Numbered from the stretch's first letter, positions 1 through 6,082 are shown. The stretch is DNA of 6,160 nucleotides from Gammaproteobacteria bacterium (GCA_003645385.1 QNEY01000115.1:1-6160), one strand, 5' to 3'. Program-made: numbers and translations. The notes: generated by a model from the letters alone, not told the origin.

Positions 1-643
1 CCGGAATATTATCTTGTTGTAATTCCCAAGCGGTTAAACGTGCCCCTTGTAACCAAGGACGTGTTTCATCTGCATAAACATGTTGTATTTTGCCATCTAT
101 AAATGCTTGTCTGATCACACCCAAAGCAGTACCAAAACCACCAGTCGCTAATGCACCAGCATTACAGTGAGTAAGAACAATACTATTCTCTTTTAACAAG
201 CTTGCACCCAATTCACCCATTTTGTGATTGGCTGCAATATCTTCATCATGAATGGTCTGTGCTTGCTTTAACAATACTGCTTCTGGTGATTCTGTATCGG
301 GCAATGTCTCATACAATTCTGTCATATGATGAATTGCCCAGTGAAGATTAACTGCTGTTGGCCGTGATTCTGCAAGGTGTGCTAACGGCGCAGTCATTGC
401 CTGCTTCCAGTTCACTGCGGCAATATTCCATGCTTGTCTTGCCGCAAGCACCACACCATAAGCTGCTGTTATACCAATGGCTGGTGCACCTCGCACGACC
501 ATGTCGTGAATTGCTTTTGTTACATCATCTGGATGATCGTATTCCAGCCAGATTTGTTGCTGCGGCAATTGTCGCTGATCTAGCAAATACAGCCTATTAT
601 CCTGCCAAACTATCGGCTGAATAGAATCAGTTTGTATTTCCAA
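1..643 (-). CDS. mtnA: S-methyl-5-thioribose-1-phosphate isomerase, N-terminal 214 codons (partial)
   Basis: Converts 5-methylthioribose-1-phosphate to 5-methylthioribulose-1-phosphate in cytosolic methionine salvage. I translated the minus strand by hand. The frame is open from 643 to the window edge and gives 214 residues of a family usually near 345-350, so the C-terminal third, including the catalytic Asp expected near residue 240, lies outside. Visible family motifs are VVRGAPAIG (residues 49-57), RPTAVNL (94-100) and THCNAGALATGG (158-169), where Cys160 is the expected catalytic cysteine; YADETRPWLQGARLTAWEL (190-208) follows. The start is TTG at 643-641. An in-frame stop lies at 658-656, no ATG or GTG comes between, and the first in-frame ATG is only codon 48, inside conserved sequence. 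A strong AGGAGA ribosome binding site precedes the TTG by 5 nt. It is divergent from mtaD, its pathway partner. Identity is secure. Confidence 0.96.
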   Translation of the reverse strand, partial: MEIQTDSIQPIVWQDNRLYLLDQRQLPQQQIWLEYDHPDDVTKAIHDMVVRGAPAIGITAAYGVVLAARQAWNIAAVNWKQAMTAPLAHLAESRPTAVNLHWAIHHMTELYETLPDTESPEAVLLKQAQTIHDEDIAANHKMGELGASLLKENSIVLTHCNAGALATGGFGTALGVIRQAFIDGKIQHVYADETRPWLQGARLTAWELQQDNIP

Positions 644-648
644 TGTCT

Positions 649-654
649 TCTCCT
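649..654 (-). promoter_or_regulatory. Ribosome binding site of mtnA (AGGAGA)
   Basis: On the minus strand AGGAGA lies 5 nt before the TTG at 643. It is near-consensus and is the main reason for accepting a TTG start, since no ATG or GTG occurs between the upstream in-frame stop (658-656) and this codon. Confidence 0.8.
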
Positions 655-666
655 TTTAGGGGACAT

Positions 667-703
667 CTATTTATTATGAATAAGCATATTGATAACGGTA
701 TAA
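667..703 (-). promoter_or_regulatory. Possible mtnA promoter in the divergent intergenic region
   Basis: The 67-bp gap between mtnA and mtaD must contain the mtnA promoter unless it starts inside mtaD. On the minus strand the best candidates are a -10-like CATAAT (678-673) with TTATAC (703-698) 19 bp upstream, or AAATAG (672-667) with TTATCA (695-690) 17 bp upstream. Both are poor matches, and the first uses bases of the opposing mtaD -10 box, so the two promoters would overlap. No operator or riboswitch-sized structure is visible in the gap. Confidence 0.25.
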
Positions 704-704
704 T
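699..704 (+). promoter_or_regulatory. Consensus -10 box (TATAAT) of the mtaD operon; likely leaderless start
   Basis: A perfect TATAAT ends at 704. The usual transcription start, 7 nt past the last base of the hexamer, is 711, which is the A of the mtaD ATG. No good -35 is seen at 16-18 bp; TTATGA (674-679) lies 19 bp upstream and is weak. The 15 nt before the ATG contain no purine-rich Shine-Dalgarno sequence, as expected for a leaderless message. Spacing and motif are seen directly; promoter activity is inferred. Confidence 0.5.
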
Positions 705-710
705 CACCAA

Positions 711-2033
711 ATGGAAACCGTTGATCTAATCATTCATGCTCGCTGGATAGTACCAGTCGATACACATCATCACGTATTAGAATACCACTCAGTGGTGATC
801 AAAGATGGACGAATTGTAGCGCTCATTCCACAAGATCAGGCAAAACAACAATACACAGCCACAGCAGAGCAACATTTTGACCAGCATTGTCTAATGCCGG
901 GCTTGATTAATAATCATACTCACACCGCAATGTCCTTATTACGTGGCCTTGCTGATGATTTACCGTTGATGTCATGGTTAAATGATCATATCTGGCCAGC
1001 AGAAAAACGTTGGGTCAGTGATGCCTTTGTTGAAGCAGGTTCTGAACTTGCCATAGCCGAAATGATTCGAGGTGGCACTACCTGTTTTAATGATATGTAC
1101 TTTTTCCCTGATGCCACTGCGCGTATCGTTGATCAAAGTGGAATACGAGCAAGCCTTGGCATGATCATTATCGATTTTCCAAGTGCTTGGGCAGCTAATG
1201 TTGAAGAATATATTCACAAAGGCCAGCAACTGCATGATCATTATCGCCACCACTCACGTATCACAACAACCTATGCACCTCATGCGCCCTACACAGTTTC
1301 AGATGAAACTCTAGAAGCAGTGATCATGAACGCGGAAGAACTGGATGTTCCCATCCATATGCATATCCATGAAACGACAGGTGAAATTTCTCAAAGTGTA
1401 GAGCAACATGGTGTTAGACCGTTGGAACGCCTGAAACATCTTGGCTTATTGTCACCACGGTTAATTGCTGTTCACATGACCCAACTCAATGATCAAGAGC
1501 TAAACTGGTGTGCCGACTCCGGTGTCCATATTGTTCATTGCCCAGAATCCAACCTAAAACTGGCCAGCGGATTTTGCCCTGTTTCAAAACTAGAGCATCA
1601 CGGTATTAATATCACTATAGGTACTGATGGTGCAGCATCTAATAATGATTTAGATATGTTTTCCGAAATGCGACAAGCAGCCTTGCTTGCAAAAGCAGTA
1701 GCTCAAGATGCTAGTACTATTCCAGCACAAACAGCTCTTGAAATGGCCACTATTAATGCAGCTAAAGCCTTAGGTATAGAAGAAATAACAGGATCTCTAG
1801 AAATTGGAAAAGCAGCAGACATGATTGTAGTTGATTTTTGTGATATTGAAAGTCAACCATGCTATGACGTAGTGTCTCAACTAGTTTATGCTACTGGTCG
1901 TGATAAAGTCACTGATGTATGGGTTGATGGCAAGCAATTGTTAAAAGATCGTCAGCTTACAACTCTAAATCAAGCTAATATTATCCAAAACACCCAAGAT
2001 TGGTCCAACAAAATAAGGCAACAAGATCAATGA
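711..2033 (+). CDS. mtaD: 5'-methylthioadenosine / S-adenosylhomocysteine deaminase (TRZ/ATZ family amidohydrolase)
   Basis: A cytosolic metal-dependent deaminase of 440 residues, predicted to convert MTA to methylthioinosine and perhaps S-adenosylhomocysteine to S-inosylhomocysteine. Amidohydrolase-fold ligands are all present: HTH at residues 69-71 after a short N-terminal beta domain, HIHE at 218-221 (metal His218, catalytic Glu221), VHMTQL with His255, and GTDGAASNN with metal Asp306. The C-terminal segment GKAADMIVVD (366-375) is typical of this superfamily. The start is fixed: upstream in frame there is a TAA at 693-695 and no other start codon before the ATG, and the next Met (62) is inside the metal-site region. 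Family members also deaminate guanine or other amines. The divergent mtnA and downstream ubiG, the order I recall around the Pseudomonas aeruginosa MTA deaminase, favour the MTA assignment. It ends in a 4-nt ATGA overlap with ubiG. Confidence 0.9.
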   Translation: METVDLIIHARWIVPVDTHHHVLEYHSVVIKDGRIVALIPQDQAKQQYTATAEQHFDQHCLMPGLINNHTHTAMSLLRGLADDLPLMSWLNDHIWPAEKRWVSDAFVEAGSELAIAEMIRGGTTCFNDMYFFPDATARIVDQSGIRASLGMIIIDFPSAWAANVEEYIHKGQQLHDHYRHHSRITTTYAPHAPYTVSDETLEAVIMNAEELDVPIHMHIHETTGEISQSVEQHGVRPLERLKHLGLLSPRLIAVHMTQLNDQELNWCADSGVHIVHCPESNLKLASGFCPVSKLEHHGINITIGTDGAASNNDLDMFSEMRQAALLAKAVAQDASTIPAQTALEMATINAAKALGIEEITGSLEIGKAADMIVVDFCDIESQPCYDVVSQLVYATGRDKVTDVWVDGKQLLKDRQLTTLNQANIIQNTQDWSNKIRQQDQ

Positions 2034-2743
2034 CAACCACGCATACCAATGTCGACCCAATAGAAGTCGCCAAATTCGAAGCTTTGGCAACGAGTTGGTG
2101 GGATAAAGAAGGGGAATCTAAGCCGCTGCATGACATTAATCCATTACGCTTAGGCTATATTGAAAATCGGTGTGAACTTAAAGGGAAATATGCTATTGAT
2201 GTCGGCTGTGGTGGTGGAATTTTATCTGAAGCACTAGCGAAAAATGATGTACAGGTTACCGGTATTGATATGGGTGAAATGCCTCTCAATATTGCTAAAC
2301 TACATGCTTTGGAAACAGAACTGACCATTGACTATCAACAAATGACAGCAGAGCAAAAAGCCCAACAATCAGCTGATAAATATGATGTTGTGACCTGTAT
2401 GGAGATGCTTGAGCATGTACCTGATCCGGTCTCGGTCATTAAAGCATGTGCACAACTTGTTAAACCCGGTGGAGATATCTTCTTATCGACACTTAACCGT
2501 CATCCCAAAGCTTATCTATTCGCTGTTCTGGGCGCTGAATACATCATGAACATGCTACCCAAAGGTACCCATGACTATCAACGCTTTATTCGTCCATCAG
2601 AAATGGCACATTGGTGCCGACAAGCTGGTCTGGAAGTCTGCGATATAACCGGACTAAGTTATAACCCATTAACAAAAACCTATAAGCTGAGTGATGATGT
2701 AAAAGTAAATTACCTTATGCACTGCCGGAGAGCATTAGATTGA
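2030..2743 (+). CDS. ubiG: Ubiquinone biosynthesis O-methyltransferase
   Basis: An S-adenosylmethionine-dependent class I methyltransferase that carries out both O-methylations of the ubiquinone ring. The 237 residues match the family length. The N-terminal NVDPIEVAKFEALATSWWD (residues 7-25) and PLHDINPLRLGYI (32-44) are UbiG hallmarks. Motif I is DVGCGGG (57-63), the acidic end of strand 2 is GID (78-80), EMLEHVPDP lies at 125-133, and STLNR at 153-157 is characteristic. I chose the ATG at 2030 rather than an in-frame TTG 30 nt upstream (2000), because the family begins close to NVDP and the ATG overlaps the mtaD stop as ATGA. AAGG at 2015-2018 is a weak ribosome binding site 11 nt upstream, so translation probably relies on coupling to mtaD. 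Its by-product S-adenosylhomocysteine is a plausible MtaD substrate. Confidence 0.96.
   Translation: MTTTHTNVDPIEVAKFEALATSWWDKEGESKPLHDINPLRLGYIENRCELKGKYAIDVGCGGGILSEALAKNDVQVTGIDMGEMPLNIAKLHALETELTIDYQQMTAEQKAQQSADKYDVVTCMEMLEHVPDPVSVIKACAQLVKPGGDIFLSTLNRHPKAYLFAVLGAEYIMNMLPKGTHDYQRFIRPSEMAHWCRQAGLEVCDITGLSYNPLTKTYKLSDDVKVNYLMHCRRALD
2727..2730 (+). promoter_or_regulatory. Ribosome binding site of mupP (GGAG)
   Basis: GGAG within the last codons of ubiG lies 9 nt before the TTG at 2740. It supports the TTG start, which overlaps the ubiG stop as TTGA. Confidence 0.6.
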
Positions 2744-3396
2744 TCCAACCTTTTTCAGCAATCCTGTTTGATCTTGATGGCACCTTGGTCGATACCGCAC
2801 CAGATCTTGCCTTTGCTTTAAATACCCTGCTACAGGAACAGGGGCTTGAAACTCTGCCCTATGCTGATATTCGACCTGTTGCCAGTCATGGTAGTGCTGG
2901 GTTATTGGGCTTAGGATTTGGCATATCAACACAACATCAAGATTATGCTTCGCTTCAACAACGATTTTTACAGCTTTATCAAGATAATATCGCTCGTGAA
3001 ACCACCCTATTTGAAGGTATGGAAGAAGTCATTGAAAAGTTAGGGCAAGCAAATATCACGTGGGGAGTAGTGACCAATAAACCAGAATTTTTAACAGAAC
3101 CTCTCATGGATGCATTAGGGCTGACCGAACGTGCAGCTTGCATTGTCAGTGCGGATACCACACCTTTTAGCAAACCACATCCTGCTCCCATGCTTCATGC
3201 TTGTAAACTTATTCAGCATCAACCAGAACAATGTCTCTACATTGGTGATGCTGAACGTGATATTGAAGCAGGCAAAAATGCCAACATGAAAACTGTTGCT
3301 GCCCTCTATGGCTACCTAGGAGAGCAAGACCATCCTGAAAACTGGCAAGCAGATGCCATCATCAACCATCCAAGTGATATTTTGAAATGGATTTAG
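2740..3396 (+). CDS. mupP: HAD-family phosphatase, likely N-acetylmuramic acid 6-phosphate phosphatase MupP (Gph-like)
   Basis: A 218-residue haloacid-dehalogenase phosphatase with every signature motif: DLDGT (11-15, nucleophile Asp11 and acid Asp13), VVTNK (110-114, Thr112), SKPHP (144-148, Lys145) and GDAERD (169-174, Asp170 and Asp174). A helical cap domain lies at about 16-90. Generic annotation would be phosphoglycolate phosphatase (gph). The segment from YGYL (190-193) through HPENWQADAIINHP (198-211) and the place directly after ubiG resemble Pseudomonas MupP, which dephosphorylates MurNAc-6-phosphate in peptidoglycan recycling with AnmK, AmgK and MurU. That functional choice is inferred from context and remembered similarity; the HAD fold is certain. 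The TTG start overlaps the ubiG stop by 4 nt (TTGA), and the rmuC start lies inside its last codons. No ATG is available near the DxDGT motif. Confidence 0.82.
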   Translation: MIQPFSAILFDLDGTLVDTAPDLAFALNTLLQEQGLETLPYADIRPVASHGSAGLLGLGFGISTQHQDYASLQQRFLQLYQDNIARETTLFEGMEEVIEKLGQANITWGVVTNKPEFLTEPLMDALGLTERAACIVSADTTPFSKPHPAPMLHACKLIQHQPEQCLYIGDAERDIEAGKNANMKTVAALYGYLGEQDHPENWQADAIINHPSDILKWI

Positions 3397-4694
3397 ATTT
3401 TACTATTGTTCAACAATTTGCCCAACAGCAAAATGGTCTGATCATTTTACTGATCACAAGCTGTCTGATTGGTGCACTGATTGTATTCCTAATTCGTGGT
3501 CGTAAAATCAGAAAGCTGGCTACAGAAAATGCCGAATTATCTTTAACACTATCATTAGAAAGACAAGCTACTTCACAATTAGATGAAGTCTTAGATCAAA
3601 CTCGTGATCAACTTGCTAATACCTTTAATCAATTATCAAACGAAGCATTAACTCGTAATAATGATAGTTTTCTTAAACTAGCCGAAGAAAATCTGAAACG
3701 TTTTCAAAGTGAAGCTAAATCAGAATTAGGCTCCAAAGAAAAGGCAATTGAACAACTGATCAAACCGATCAGTGACGCCCTCACTCAAACTACCAAACAA
3801 ATCAGTGAAATAGAGAAAGAACGTAAAGAAACCTATGGCAGCTTACGTACCACTATTGAACAAATGGCCAAAAGCCAACAATCCCTGCAGGAAGAAACTC
3901 ACAATCTTGTTCAAGCACTCCGTCGTCCAGAAGTAAGAGGCCAATGGGGTGAAATGACTCTACGTCGTTTAGCCGAACTTAGTGGCATGGTGTCACACTG
4001 TGACTTTTTTGAACAAACACATACCCAAACTGAAACAGGTGCTATTCGTCCTGATATGATCGTTCGGCTACCAGAAAATCGAGAAATTATTGTTGATGCA
4101 AAAACACCTTTAGATGCGTATTTATCTGCCATTCAGGCAAAAGATGAACAAACTAAACAAAAAGAATTAAAACGCCACGCTCAAATTATTCGACAACGTG
4201 CCAAAGAACTTGCTTCTAAAAATTATTGGGCAGAGTTTTCACAATCACCTGAATTTGTGGTGTTATTTATTCCCGGTGAACATTTCTTATCTGCCGCTTT
4301 AGAAATTGATCAACAATTGCTTGAGGATACGATCAATATGAATATTATCCTCGCCACACCGACTAATTTTATCGCTCTGCTTAGAGCGGTATCATACGGA
4401 TGGAAGCAACAAGCATTGGCTGATAACGCTATTGAAATTCGTGAGCTAGGTGAAACCCTATATAAACGACTCAGTGTCTTTACGAGCCACTTAACAAAGC
4501 TTGGTTCCAGCCTAAATAGTAGTGTTGATAATTTTAATAAAACTGTTGGCTCATTAGAACGACAAGTCATGCCTAGTGGTAAGCGTTTCCTGGAAATGGG
4601 GATTCGTGCAAAAAATGAAATAGGAACCATCAAACCGATAGAGAAACAGATCCGTGATGTTAGGGTAGAGCATAATGACGACGACACAGTCTGA
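3387..4694 (+). CDS. rmuC: DNA recombination protein RmuC homologue
   Basis: RmuC proteins were found as factors that limit inversion between short inverted repeats. The core is a predicted restriction-like nuclease fold on a membrane anchor; its biochemical activity is not well defined. This 435-residue protein has one N-terminal membrane segment (about 17-36), a long charged helical, probably coiled-coil region (about 45-175), and the RmuC domain (about 178-420). Family motifs are RGQWGEMTLRRL (184-195), RPDMIVRLP (221-229), IIVDAKTPLDAYL (234-246), whose Asp and Lys fit a D-x-K nuclease site, and ATPTNFIALLRAVSYGWKQ (323-341). The ATG at 3387 overlaps mupP by 10 nt with no clear Shine-Dalgarno, so translational coupling is likely. 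The 3' end overlaps hpnC by 20 nt. Placement in a metabolic operon does not explain its role. Confidence 0.95.
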   Translation: MDLDFTIVQQFAQQQNGLIILLITSCLIGALIVFLIRGRKIRKLATENAELSLTLSLERQATSQLDEVLDQTRDQLANTFNQLSNEALTRNNDSFLKLAEENLKRFQSEAKSELGSKEKAIEQLIKPISDALTQTTKQISEIEKERKETYGSLRTTIEQMAKSQQSLQEETHNLVQALRRPEVRGQWGEMTLRRLAELSGMVSHCDFFEQTHTQTETGAIRPDMIVRLPENREIIVDAKTPLDAYLSAIQAKDEQTKQKELKRHAQIIRQRAKELASKNYWAEFSQSPEFVVLFIPGEHFLSAALEIDQQLLEDTINMNIILATPTNFIALLRAVSYGWKQQALADNAIEIRELGETLYKRLSVFTSHLTKLGSSLNSSVDNFNKTVGSLERQVMPSGKRFLEMGIRAKNEIGTIKPIEKQIRDVRVEHNDDDTV

Positions 4695-5589
4695 TTTAGA
4701 AAACGCTTATCAATTTTGCCAACAGCTGGCACAAAGTCACTACGAAAACTTTCCCGTTGCCTCAGTCCTATTACCCAAAAGGCTAAGACAACCAATAAGT
4801 GTCATTTATGCCTTTGCTCGAACAGCTGATAACTTTGCTGATGAAGGTTCAGAAGATCAAAAAATACGGTTACGACAATTAGATGATTACTCCACGGCCT
4901 TAAAGCAAATCAGCCAGCAATATTATCAGGGCAGTAATCCTATTTTTATTGCTCTAGAAGACGTCATTCAAAGGCATAAGCTACCCATTCCATTATTTGA
5001 AGATCTGTTATCAGCATTTGAACAGGATGTAGTTAAAAATCGCTATGCAAATTTTGATGAGGTATTAGATTACTGTATACGGTCTGCCAATCCTGTAGGG
5101 CGCTTATTACTTTACCTCAATGGTGAGCCTAACGACGAACAGTTAAAACAGTCTGATGCTGTATGTACTGCTCTACAACTTATTAACTTCTACCAAGATA
5201 TCGTACAAGACTACACAGAATCAGATCGCATCTATATTCCTCAAGATGAACTCTCTTCAGCAGGCATAAAAGAAGAAGATTTAATTCAAACAGATAGTCA
5301 TAGGATTGCACCACTTATTCGTAGTTTGTATCAACGCACTGAATTAATTATGGCAGAGGGTTATCACTTAGGTTCGTATTTATCTGGTCGGATGGGTTGG
5401 GAAGTGAGAGCCATGACATTAGGTGGAATTACAACTCTTAATAGGCTAATGTCGCAAAATGATAATGCTCTCTTAGATCGTCCTAGGTTGAGTAAACTAA
5501 CAATGCTCAAAATTTTATTCTCAAGTGCATTTAAAGCTATCTATATCCAATCAGCTAAACAATTGATCAATGTCCCTAAAAAGAGTTAA
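4675..5589 (+). CDS. hpnC: Hydroxysqualene synthase HpnC (trans-isoprenyl diphosphate / squalene-phytoene synthase family)
   Basis: In the HpnCDE route, HpnD joins two farnesyl diphosphates to presqualene diphosphate, HpnC converts this to hydroxysqualene, and HpnE reduces it to squalene for hopanoids or C30 carotenoids. The 304 residues show the squalene/phytoene synthase fold: SHYENFPVASVLLP (21-34), YAFARTADNFADE (45-57) with the first DxxxD at Asp52 and Asp56, YCIRSANPVGRLLLYL (133-148), the HpnC-type form of the family signature, and NFYQDIVQD (171-179) with the second DxxxD at Asp175 and Asp179. MGWEVRAMTLGGI (240-252) follows. Both acidic motifs are intact, so the enzyme should be active. 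The start lies 20 nt inside rmuC; AGGG (4662-4665) and GAG (4668-4670) are possible ribosome binding bases. hpnD, hpnE and a cyclase are not in the window. It ends against the convergent HU-like gene without a terminator. Confidence 0.92.
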   Translation: MTTTQSDLENAYQFCQQLAQSHYENFPVASVLLPKRLRQPISVIYAFARTADNFADEGSEDQKIRLRQLDDYSTALKQISQQYYQGSNPIFIALEDVIQRHKLPIPLFEDLLSAFEQDVVKNRYANFDEVLDYCIRSANPVGRLLLYLNGEPNDEQLKQSDAVCTALQLINFYQDIVQDYTESDRIYIPQDELSSAGIKEEDLIQTDSHRIAPLIRSLYQRTELIMAEGYHLGSYLSGRMGWEVRAMTLGGITTLNRLMSQNDNALLDRPRLSKLTMLKILFSSAFKAIYIQSAKQLINVPKKS

Positions 5590-5912
5590 TTTAAACTTTG
5601 ATTGCCAACCTTTGATGGTTTGAATCTTAAATAATCTTTTGCTGGAATTGGCCTCATTTCCCCTGTTCTAGGGTTACCAGGACGTTCCTCTTGATGTTCA
5701 ACGTAAAACTGGCCCAGACCTTGAAGTCTAACTATATTTCCATCACGTAATGTTTTAATGATCTCTTGCTTAAATGATTTTAAGACTTGGAAAACTTGTT
5801 CTTCTTCCATATTTAAATCTGAAGCTATTATTTTTGCTAAACCTCTATCGCTTTGTGCAAATGCTACCGAAGATAAACTCATCAATAGCAGAAAATAGAT
5901 TAACTTCTTCAT
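5586..5912 (-). CDS. HU/IHF-family DNA-binding protein with a Sec signal peptide (predicted exported)
   Basis: A 108-residue protein. Residues 1-19 form a textbook signal peptide: Lys2-Lys3, a hydrophobic core LIYFLLLMSL, and AFA before Gln20 as the cleavage site. The rest (20-108, about 89 residues) is a full-length HU/IHF (DNABII) domain: two N-terminal helices (about 23-56), GLGQF (65-69), the DNA-binding arm with PGNPRTGE (78-85) holding the intercalating proline at 81, then IPAKDYLRFKPSK (89-101). HU normally acts on the nucleoid; a signal peptide predicts periplasmic or extracellular DNA binding, for instance in biofilm DNA or DNA uptake, which is inference. I chose the ATG at 5912 because GGAG sits 7 nt upstream and the signal peptide begins there. 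An in-frame ATG at 6011 would add 33 unsupported residues reaching the edge of the 5S terminator. Its stop overlaps the hpnC stop by 4 nt. Confidence 0.88.
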   Translation of the reverse strand: MKKLIYFLLLMSLSSVAFAQSDRGLAKIIASDLNMEEEQVFQVLKSFKQEIIKTLRDGNIVRLQGLGQFYVEHQEERPGNPRTGEMRPIPAKDYLRFKPSKVGNQSLN

Positions 5913-5919
5913 TTTCTTA

Positions 5920-5923
5920 CTCC
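5920..5923 (-). promoter_or_regulatory. Ribosome binding site of the HU-like gene (GGAG)
   Basis: On the minus strand GGAG lies 7 nt before the ATG at 5912, near-ideal spacing. It decides the start in favour of the signal-peptide form over the longer reading frame. Confidence 0.75.
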
Positions 5924-5936
5924 ACAGGGATAGTTT

Positions 5937-5965
5937 TTTAAAAGTATTGTACAAACTGTTGTCAG
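5937..5965 (-). promoter_or_regulatory. Candidate promoter of the HU-like gene
   Basis: On the minus strand CTGACA (5965-5960) is followed after 17 bp by TTTAAA (5942-5937), a 9 of 12 match to the sigma-70 consensus. An alternative -10, TACAAT (5951-5946), matches better but lacks a good -35. Either would give a leader of roughly 20-30 nt. The terminator at 6013-6044 lies upstream, so the gene needs its own promoter here. Confidence 0.4.
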
Positions 5966-5969
5966 TATT

Positions 5970-5983
5970 AACGAGTTTTCGTT
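5970..5983. repeat. Small inverted repeat upstream of the HU-like promoter
   Basis: AACGA and TCGTT are perfect complements separated by GTTT. The site lies just upstream of the candidate -35 of the HU-like gene and could be an operator half-site pair, but at 5 bp per arm chance is quite possible. Confidence 0.2.
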
Positions 5984-6012
5984 CGTATGGATCTCTACAA
6001 ATCTCAGACATT

Positions 6013-6044
6013 AAAAAAGCCCATCTTCGTATAACGATGAGCTT
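6013..6044 (-). terminator. Intrinsic terminator after the 5S-like RNA end
   Basis: Read on the minus strand, AAGCTCATC (6044-6036) pairs with GATGGGCTT (6025-6017), nine pairs including one G-U. The loop is 10 nt, and a run of T follows (opposite the A run at 6013-6018). It lies 14 nt past the 5S-like 3' end, the normal place for an rRNA operon terminator, and insulates the HU-like gene from upstream transcription. Confidence 0.82.
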
Positions 6045-6058
6045 GTTTTATATTTAAA

Positions 6059-6078
6059 GCCTGGCAGTGACCTACTCT
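6059..6078 (-). rRNA. 5S rRNA 3'-terminal segment (20-nt match only; body not recognisable)
   Basis: On the minus strand the 20 nt from 6078 to 6059 read AGAGTAGGTCACTGCCAGGC, the usual gammaproteobacterial 5S 3' end: the 3' side of loop E, loop A, and the 3' strand of helix I. An rRNA-type terminator follows. A normal 5S of about 115-120 nt would extend to about 6174-6179, so roughly 100 nt of it should be visible. The remaining visible part lacks the conserved CCGAACTCAGAAGTGAAAC region and the GATGGTAGTG 5' side of loop E. It is therefore a displaced or truncated 5S end, a 5S interrupted by other DNA, or a very aberrant 5S. The helix I partner strand would lie beyond the window. Confidence 0.5.
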
Positions 6079-6082
6079 ATTC

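Noticed and set aside
358..624. Plus-strand open frame of 88 codons
   Set aside because: It lies entirely antisense to mtnA, whose translation shows conserved family motifs; the plus-strand product resembles nothing and has no ribosome binding site that I can see.
644..710. Possible S-adenosylmethionine or S-adenosylhomocysteine riboswitch before mtnA or mtaD
   Set aside because: The gap is 67 bp with both promoters in it, too short for those riboswitches, and no matching conserved core is seen.
978..1253. Minus-strand open frame inside mtaD
   Set aside because: Shadow of the well-conserved deaminase; no recognisable domain.
2000..2029. Upstream TTG start giving ubiG ten extra residues
   Set aside because: UbiG proteins begin close to the NVDP motif, and the ATG at 2030 forms the ATGA overlap with mtaD.
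2735..3191. Two minus-strand open frames inside mupP
   Set aside because: Antisense to a gene with all four HAD motifs; composition is that of a shadow frame.
3911..4795. Two minus-strand open frames inside rmuC and reaching into hpnC (161 codons for the longer)
   Set aside because: Antisense to conserved RmuC motifs and to the hpnC start; the longer frame is rich in Ser, Arg and Leu with no domain that I recognise.
5604..5617. AACC/GGTT inverted repeat as a terminator for hpnC
   Set aside because: Only a 4-bp stem with no T-run following; it also lies inside the HU-like coding region.
5913..6011. Longer HU-like reading frame starting at 6011 with 33 extra residues
   Set aside because: The extra part covers the candidate promoter and starts right at the 5S terminator, has no family similarity, and would bury the signal peptide; the ATG at 5912 has an ideal GGAG site.
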